Program-made: the position numbers and the translations under genes
In this document: positions 60,519 through 64,000 of the stretch, piece after piece
Layout: each line of letters begins with the position of its first letter
How positions within the stretch are numbered: position 1 is the stretch's first letter
Assembly (NCBI GenBank): GCA_031292625.1
Contig: JARLGU010000012.1
Span: 1-64,000 of the forward strand
DNA: 64,000 bases
Direction: 5' to 3'
From: Capsulimonadaceae bacterium
GTDB taxonomy: Bacteria > Armatimonadota > Armatimonadia > Armatimonadales > Capsulimonadaceae
The notes under the pieces: generated by a model
What the model was told of the DNA's origin: nothing
What the model saw: the letters and a program-made list of their open reading frames with translations, nothing else
Database searches by the model: none

Positions 60519-61490
60519 GTGGAAAGCGAATACGCAACCCCAAAGACGCTACAGGAAGTAATCCTGCATTTTTCGAGCGACGATGTTTGTCACGAGTTCA
60601 TGACTAACATGCGTTGGCCGAACGGCGTAGCCTGCCCGCGATGCGGTGATACTGCGATTGGTTTCGTTAAGACGCGCCGTATATGGAACTGCAAGGGCTG
60701 CAAGAAACAGTTCACCGTCAAGGTCGGTACGATCTATCGAGGATAGGCCGCTGAGTTTCAGACCTGGCTACCCGCCTTCTGGCTGCTTGCCAATGCCAAG
60801 AATGGGATAAGCTCCTGCGAACTCGCGCGCTCGCTCAACGTGACGCAAAAGACCGCTTGGTTCACGCTGCATCGCATCCGCACCGTACTAGAGACCGGGA
60901 GCGTCGAAAAGCTCTCGGGCGAAGTCGAAGCGGATGAAACCTACGTCGGCGGCAAGGTCAGGAACGACAAGCGCCGGATCGGCAAGGTCAAAGCTGGACG
61001 CGGCGATAGTGGCAAGACGGTCGTCTTCGGCGTCCTAGAACGAGCAGAACACGAGTTTGAAGCCTCCCGAGTGCAGGCAACCGTCGTACCTTCGGCAAAG
61101 AAGACGGTTCTAAGCAAAGAGATCCGCGAACGCAACAGTGAGTTTACAACGCTCTACACGGACTCGTGGAAGGGCTATCGCGGGCTATCCTCTGAGTACC
61201 TGCATCAGTTCGTAGACCACACCGTAATCTATGCAATGGGGCAGGCTCACACCAACGGGATCGAGAACTTCTGGTCACTCCTGAAGCGCGGCTTGAACGG
61301 GACGCCTATCAGCGTCGAACCGTTCCATCTGAAACGGTACATCGCCGAACTCGTCACGAACAACCACGACGACGACGATGCAGGCCGGTTCTTGGTAGCC
61401 CTTGAAAAAACAGAAGGCCGTCGGCTCACGTATGATGAGCTGACGACCTCGTACGAAGCGTACTATGACATGATGCTACCGCGTGAGTAG
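60519..61490 (+). pseudogene. IS1595-family (ISXO2-like) transposase with one in-frame amber codon
   Basis: The frame runs for 323 codons apart from a single TAG at 60744-60746. The N-terminal part has a zinc ribbon (CPRCGD...CKGCKKQF). After the TAG the same frame continues with the ISXO2-type sequence WLPAFWLLANAKNGISS and VTQKTAWFTLHRIR. The catalytic motifs are all present: EADETYVGG, YTDSWKGY and HTNGIENFWSLLKRG. Only the one codon breaks it, so it is either recently inactivated or read through. The TAG sits just after the VGTIYRG region that joins the zinc ribbon to the catalytic domain. Confidence 0.85.
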
Positions 61491-61495
61491 CATTA

Positions 61496-61849
61496 CTAGA
61501 AAGACATTTGCGGGTTTATCACCCTAATAATCGCCCGGCTTGCCTTGTCGGTCGCCCCCTGCGTCAACTCGCATGCCCTATAAGCTATCAAACTCTCTGC
61601 CACTGAGAAGAGATACGATGGTCGCAAGTAGCTCTGACGATTGAGACTGCCATTCTGCATGTCTGCCATGTCAAGAGAGATAATGTATGGGTCTGGTGCA
61701 TTCTGGGCAGATATAAGGCAAAGTAGATAATCCGTAGACGACTTGAAGCTCCACGACGCTACAACTAGAGCGGGTCGTAGTTTTGAGCCGGACATGACAG
61801 AGAAAGGAAAGGGAACGACCACGATGTCGCCCCTTACAAATCTTGCCAA
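61496..61849 (-). CDS. MazF/PemK-like toxin
   Basis: The 117-residue protein has the MazF/PemK-like barrel opening FVRGDIVVVPFPFSVMSG and SKLRPALVVASW. The later strands DYLLCLISAQ and SLNRQSYLRPSYLFSVAESLI also fit. These toxins are mRNA endoribonucleases. The TTG start lies within the last codons of the antitoxin-like gene (16-nt overlap), the order antitoxin-then-toxin usual for type II systems. It is the last gene of the IS passenger operon and ends 5 nt from the transposase stop. Confidence 0.8.
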   Translation of the reverse strand: MARFVRGDIVVVPFPFSVMSGSKLRPALVVASWSFKSSTDYLLCLISAQNAPDPYIISLDMADMQNGSLNRQSYLRPSYLFSVAESLIAYRACELTQGATDKASRAIIRVINPQMSF

Positions 61850-62109
61850 GCCTCATCCTCCGCAGGATCATTCCAAATTTTACCTAACGTTTCCTCAGAG
61901 GCAAACATGGTGATCTGGGTTTCACACTCGTCATCTGCACCCAGAAACTGCACCGTCTTCCAAGCGTACGTGATAGAGGACAACTGCTCGATCGGCGCTT
62001 CAAACGCACCTGCATTGGTCGCTACGGGCAAAAAGGATATAGACGGCGATGATATTTCGCGATGATCGTTAGTTTCTATATAAGGCGCGCCGCAGATTTT
62101 TATTGTCAT
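61834..62109 (-). CDS. Antitoxin-like protein of the IS passenger operon
   Basis: This 91-residue protein overlaps the toxin gene by 16 nt and the DUF6941-like gene by 4 nt (ATGA). Its acidic, Trp-rich C-terminus (EETLGKIWNDPAEDEAWQDL) is the kind of tail that antitoxins use to wrap MazF-type toxins. The N-terminal part is not a recognisable AbrB or MetJ fold, so DNA binding is uncertain. The antitoxin call rests on position and the C-terminus. Confidence 0.65.
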   Translation of the reverse strand: MTIKICGAPYIETNDHREISSPSISFLPVATNAGAFEAPIEQLSSITYAWKTVQFLGADDECETQITMFASEETLGKIWNDPAEDEAWQDL

Positions 62110-62519
62110 AATTTGGGCATCCCTTGGGCCTGCATTACTGTAAACTTACGCGACATCAAATATTTGTCGCCAGATGTCAATTCGATCCTGTATTCGCCAA
62201 ATTCCGGTAAAGGGAACCCAAGTAGCTGCACGACAATATCCAGCACTTCCAGCGGGTTATTGCCGTTGGCTTCACCATTGGCACTTAGAACCTCTGAACC
62301 ACTTGGCCCTAATACCGAAAAACGAACCGGCACCTTGCTTCGTATATTCGTTATGGAAGCAACCAAACACATCTTGGGGTGCCTGGCGGGTACACTTTGC
62401 GCCGTGATGCCATTGAACAGGTTAACCAACGTCTTGTTGTTGGTTGTCTTGTCTTCAATGACATCATTGCAGATCGCCAATAGAACGCATAACGGAGAAT
62501 CAACGATGCTATCGTTCAT
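62106..62519 (-). CDS. DUF6941-like protein carried by the IS element
   Basis: The 137-residue protein is closely similar to the chromosomal protein at 41913-42335. It shares AICNDVIEDKTTNNKTLVNLF, P..HP.M.LVASIT, VQLLGFPLPEFGEYRIELTSG, and a C-terminal RKFTV. Its ATG overlaps the stop of the small upstream frame by one base (TAATG), has AAGGA 9 nt upstream, and its stop overlaps the next ATG as ATGA. The function is unknown. Being inside a toxin-antitoxin operon suggests a link to the toxin, as a chaperone or third component. Confidence 0.78.
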   Translation of the reverse strand: MNDSIVDSPLCVLLAICNDVIEDKTTNNKTLVNLFNGITAQSVPARHPKMCLVASITNIRSKVPVRFSVLGPSGSEVLSANGEANGNNPLEVLDIVVQLLGFPLPEFGEYRIELTSGDKYLMSRKFTVMQAQGMPKL

Positions 62520-62695
62520 TAACTTGGGTCCTTGCGCAATCCGCCGACTTTCTCTTTGTCAGCTCGAACCCGCGACGGACCAGCATTAATGGCTTTACGG
62601 ACAAGCGATTCAAATCGCTTCCACGTCTCGGATGGATTCGCCGCGATCTTGGGATCTGGTTTGGCTACCTGATCGGCCATACGACACGCTTTCAT
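62519..62695 (-). CDS. Small hypothetical protein, first in the IS passenger operon
   Basis: This basic peptide of 58 residues or fewer contains NPSETWKRFESLVRKAINAG followed by a Lys/Arg-rich tail. This looks like small conserved proteins with a RFE.LV+ helix that I have seen before toxin-antitoxin-like genes, but I cannot name the family. The stop overlaps the DUF6941-like ATG by one base. ATG 62695 or 62680 or a TTG at 62707 could be the start; none has a good Shine-Dalgarno. Confidence 0.5.
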   Translation of the reverse strand: MKACRMADQVAKPDPKIAANPSETWKRFESLVRKAINAGPSRVRADKEKVGGLRKDPS

Positions 62696-62802
62696 GGGAG
62701 GACACAAACGAAGACGAAGCTAGCTCACGGTCGCTCGTGTCCTTTAGCGCGACCGACGCAGCAGGCATCAAAGATCCGCGGATGCGCGAATCACACGGCC
62801 AC

Positions 62803-62831
62803 ATTATAGCGCGACATGCGATACAAGTCAA
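62803..62831 (-). promoter_or_regulatory. Promoter of the IS passenger operon
   Basis: On the minus strand TTGACT (62831-62826) and TATAAT (62808-62803) are exactly 17 nt apart, a near-consensus promoter inside the element. Transcription would start near 62796. Confidence 0.8.
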
Positions 62832-62988
62832 TCAAAATGATAAACTGAGCTTATTATCGGTTTTCGTCACCTACATCTTTAATGCTCTCCGAAGCCCGTT
62901 CGTTCCGTATATCCACCCTTCACCTCCAATATGCCTTGCGAACATCCGTGCGTAAACGCTAACCTAGTGTGTCAGTTATATAATCGCC

Positions 62989-62995
62989 AAAATTG
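62989..62995 (+). repeat. Right target-site duplication of the IS1595-like element
   Basis: AAAATTG directly follows the right inverted repeat and equals 60465-60471. Confidence 0.7.
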
Positions 62996-63002
62996 CGACG
63001 AT

Positions 63003-63040
63003 TCGTACGACGGTTCCCCGGCCGCCTTGGCGGCTTGAGG
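63003..63040 (+). repeat. Remnant of the palindromic intergenic repeat
   Basis: GTACGACGGTTCCCCGGCCG followed by CCTTGGCGGC resembles the start of the copy at 333-360. The rest is missing. It lies just outside the IS right end. Confidence 0.35.
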
Positions 63041-63066
63041 CGGCCGCGAGCGCGCATTCCGTTCGT

Positions 63067-63756
63067 CTACAGGCCCAGCGTAGGCTCCTCGAGTAGCGGC
63101 GCGATGTACGATGGATCGTCAGCGCCAACGCGGTTTACCTTTTTGTCCACTTTGAACGCAACCATTTCGAGCGATGGGAAGGGCTTCAGAAGGGACATTG
63201 CCGCATGGGGATCGGTCAAGACCGGATCCAGCCACGCCGCTTCGTCCTCGCGCCGCAACATTGCAGGCATGCGCGTATGGTAGGCGGCTATCAATTCGTT
63301 CGCGGGGATGGTAATAATCGTAAAGCTATGCAACGCCCGGCCATCGGGTCGCCTCCACGTTTCCCACAGGCCCGCGATGCCAAACACCGAAGCGTCACTG
63401 AGGCGAATATACAGCGGCTGCCGCTCTTTGCCGTCGGCAACCCATTCGTAGAAGCCATCGGCCGGGATAATGCATCGACGCGATCTGAGAGCGTTCTTGA
63501 ACGCCGGTTTCTCGGCCAACGTCTCCGCACGCGCATTGATCAGCTTCTGCCCGGCACTTTCATCGGCTGCCCAAACTGGCGTTAAGCCCCACCGGAAGCC
63601 TGCGAGATGACGGCCGTTGCCGTCCACCAAGATCACGGCCGCGGTGTTCGCCGGGGCGATGTTATAGCACGGCTCGACATTAAATAATACGTCCGGGTCG
63701 TCGAATCGCTCAAGCACTTCGGCGAGCGAATGATACAGCGTAAATCGTGCGCACAT
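63067..63756 (-). CDS. SRAP-domain protein (HMCES/YedK), abasic-site DNA-protein crosslinker
   Basis: SRAP proteins shield abasic sites in single-stranded DNA by covalent attachment of their Cys2. The 229-residue product has MCARF with Cys2, CYNIAPANTAAV, RWGLTPVW, INARAETLAEKPAF, IIPADGFYEW with the catalytic Glu, and HTRMPAML with the catalytic His. All key residues are present. A TACACT 6 nt before the ATG suggests a leaderless mRNA. Confidence 0.95.
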   Translation of the reverse strand: MCARFTLYHSLAEVLERFDDPDVLFNVEPCYNIAPANTAAVILVDGNGRHLAGFRWGLTPVWAADESAGQKLINARAETLAEKPAFKNALRSRRCIIPADGFYEWVADGKERQPLYIRLSDASVFGIAGLWETWRRPDGRALHSFTIITIPANELIAAYHTRMPAMLRREDEAAWLDPVLTDPHAAMSLLKPFPSLEMVAFKVDKKVNRVGADDPSYIAPLLEEPTLGL

Positions 63757-63762
63757 GCGATG

Positions 63763-63768
63763 AGTGTA
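63763..63768 (-). promoter_or_regulatory. -10 element of a probable leaderless promoter (SRAP gene)
   Basis: GG-TACACT on the minus strand ends 6 nt before the ATG at 63756. There is no Shine-Dalgarno. Confidence 0.45.
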
Positions 63769-63773
63769 CCCAT

Positions 63774-63812
63774 GCGAACCAGCGGGATCCGGCGAAGGTC
63801 CCGCTGGTTCGC
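63774..63812. terminator. Long perfect hairpin between the SRAP gene and the next gene
   Basis: GCGAACCAGCGGGA (63774-63787) pairs perfectly with 63799-63812. It lies downstream of the minus-strand partial gene ending at 63838, so probably ends that transcript, although no T-tract follows. Confidence 0.55.
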
Positions 63813-63837
63813 TGCGGCGGGCCGACGGCTTGGCGGT

Positions 63838-64000
63838 TTACTTGTCTCCGGCAACTGCCTGCCGTGCCGGCGGGCATTCAAACGTTAGCGTCATCCTTGT
63901 AATCCCCTCGTAATGCACGTCGACGAATGGACCATTCTTCACTGCCCTATAGTCGCTTGCGTCTGAAGCGACTCGAACCGTTAGCCCGGGGAGCTTCCAC
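63838..64000 (-). CDS. C-terminal part of an unknown gene, cut by the window edge
   Basis: A minus-strand frame is open from the window end (64000) to TAA at 63838, about 53 codons. It reads like real protein: LTVRVASDASDYRAVKNG, then PFVDVHYEGITRMTLTFE, then a short ending ARQAVAGDK. The pattern is alternating beta-strand with no family that I recognise. The start lies outside the window. The hairpin at 63774-63812 follows its stop. Confidence 0.5.
   Translation of the reverse strand, partial: WKLPGLTVRVASDASDYRAVKNGPFVDVHYEGITRMTLTFECPPARQAVAGDK

Larger units (their letters stand above)
60472..62988 (+). mobile_element. IS1595-like insertion element with passenger operon
   Basis: The element of about 2.5 kb has terminal inverted repeats that match at 17 of 21 positions: GGCGATTACATACTTGGCAC at the left (60472), and GGCGATTATATAACTGACAC as the complement of 62988 downward at the right. 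AAAATTG flanks both ends as a target duplication. It carries an ISXO2-like transposase frame on plus (with one amber codon) and, on minus, a coupled operon of a small ORF, a DUF6941-like protein, an antitoxin-like protein and a MazF/PemK-like toxin. IS1595-family elements with passenger genes are known; this gene set is one I do not recall seeing described. Confidence 0.85.

Noticed and set aside
1-64000. CRISPR arrays, tRNA and rRNA genes
   Set aside because: No regularly spaced short repeats, no cloverleaf with a TTCGANNC T-loop at proper spacing, and no rRNA-like conserved blocks were found by eye; a tRNAscan or Rfam run would be decisive.

Overview
The window reads as a piece of a free-living, GC-rich, double-membraned bacterial chromosome. 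The best guess is an Armatimonadota-like lineage (Capsulimonas-type). The reasons are an SLH-domain outer-membrane porin, a GntR-LacI fusion regulator, UroD-superfamily and phytanoyl-CoA dioxygenase genes beside an AraC regulator, a DUF3084/RuvC-like pair, and many TTG/GTG starts. The phylum is an inference; no rRNA or tRNA gene was found to settle it.

Layout. 1-860: no gene; hairpin-rich intergenic repeats, then a promoter and leader. 861-6201: translation operon nusA-ylxR-infB-DUF503-rbfA-nrnA, without rimP. 6293-10553: small unknown genes, a divergent ClpX, and on the minus strand a coupled OLD/PARIS-like ATPase and TOPRIM-like (DUF3226) pair. 10805-23827: a secreted protein, an adenosine-deaminase relative, rarA, DUF3084 with a RuvC-like nuclease, the SLH porin, uvrA with a candidate SOS operator, and a two-copy paralogue of the secreted protein. 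23805-29702 (minus): folC, a dnaA-VOC pair, then nagA-tpx. 29878-36978: diguanylate cyclase, UroD-like protein, a HTH/coiled-coil protein, an apparently autoregulated GntR-LacI regulator, and a DMT transporter. 37431-45471: a tiny His-rich secreted protein, cytidylate-kinase-like protein, CobA-HemD fusion, HD-GYP-like protein, a DUF6941-like protein, hisG, and metK behind a SAM-I riboswitch. 45824-60354: a large secreted TPR/WD40/caspase protein, TSUP transporter, lipB, Lon-N-like protein, queE, SMI1-like protein, ABC ATPase, and a phyH-uroD operon divergent from araC. 60472-62988: a complete IS1595-like element with passenger genes. 63067-64000: SRAP/HMCES and the end of a further gene.

Themes. 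(1) Nine genes have a TATAAT-like hexamer 6-8 nt before the start codon and no convincing Shine-Dalgarno, which suggests widespread leaderless transcripts. (2) The IS1595-like element has matching inverted ends and a 7-bp target duplication. It carries a coupled operon (small ORF, DUF6941-like, antitoxin-like, MazF/PemK-like toxin) and its own transposase has one in-frame amber codon. A second DUF6941-like gene lies 20 kb away on the chromosome. (3) A palindromic repeat family of about 220-350 bp occupies at least three intergenic gaps, and one copy appears to supply the -35 box of folC. (4) Other candidates for follow-up are the ATPase/TOPRIM pair and the periplasmic-type WD40-caspase.
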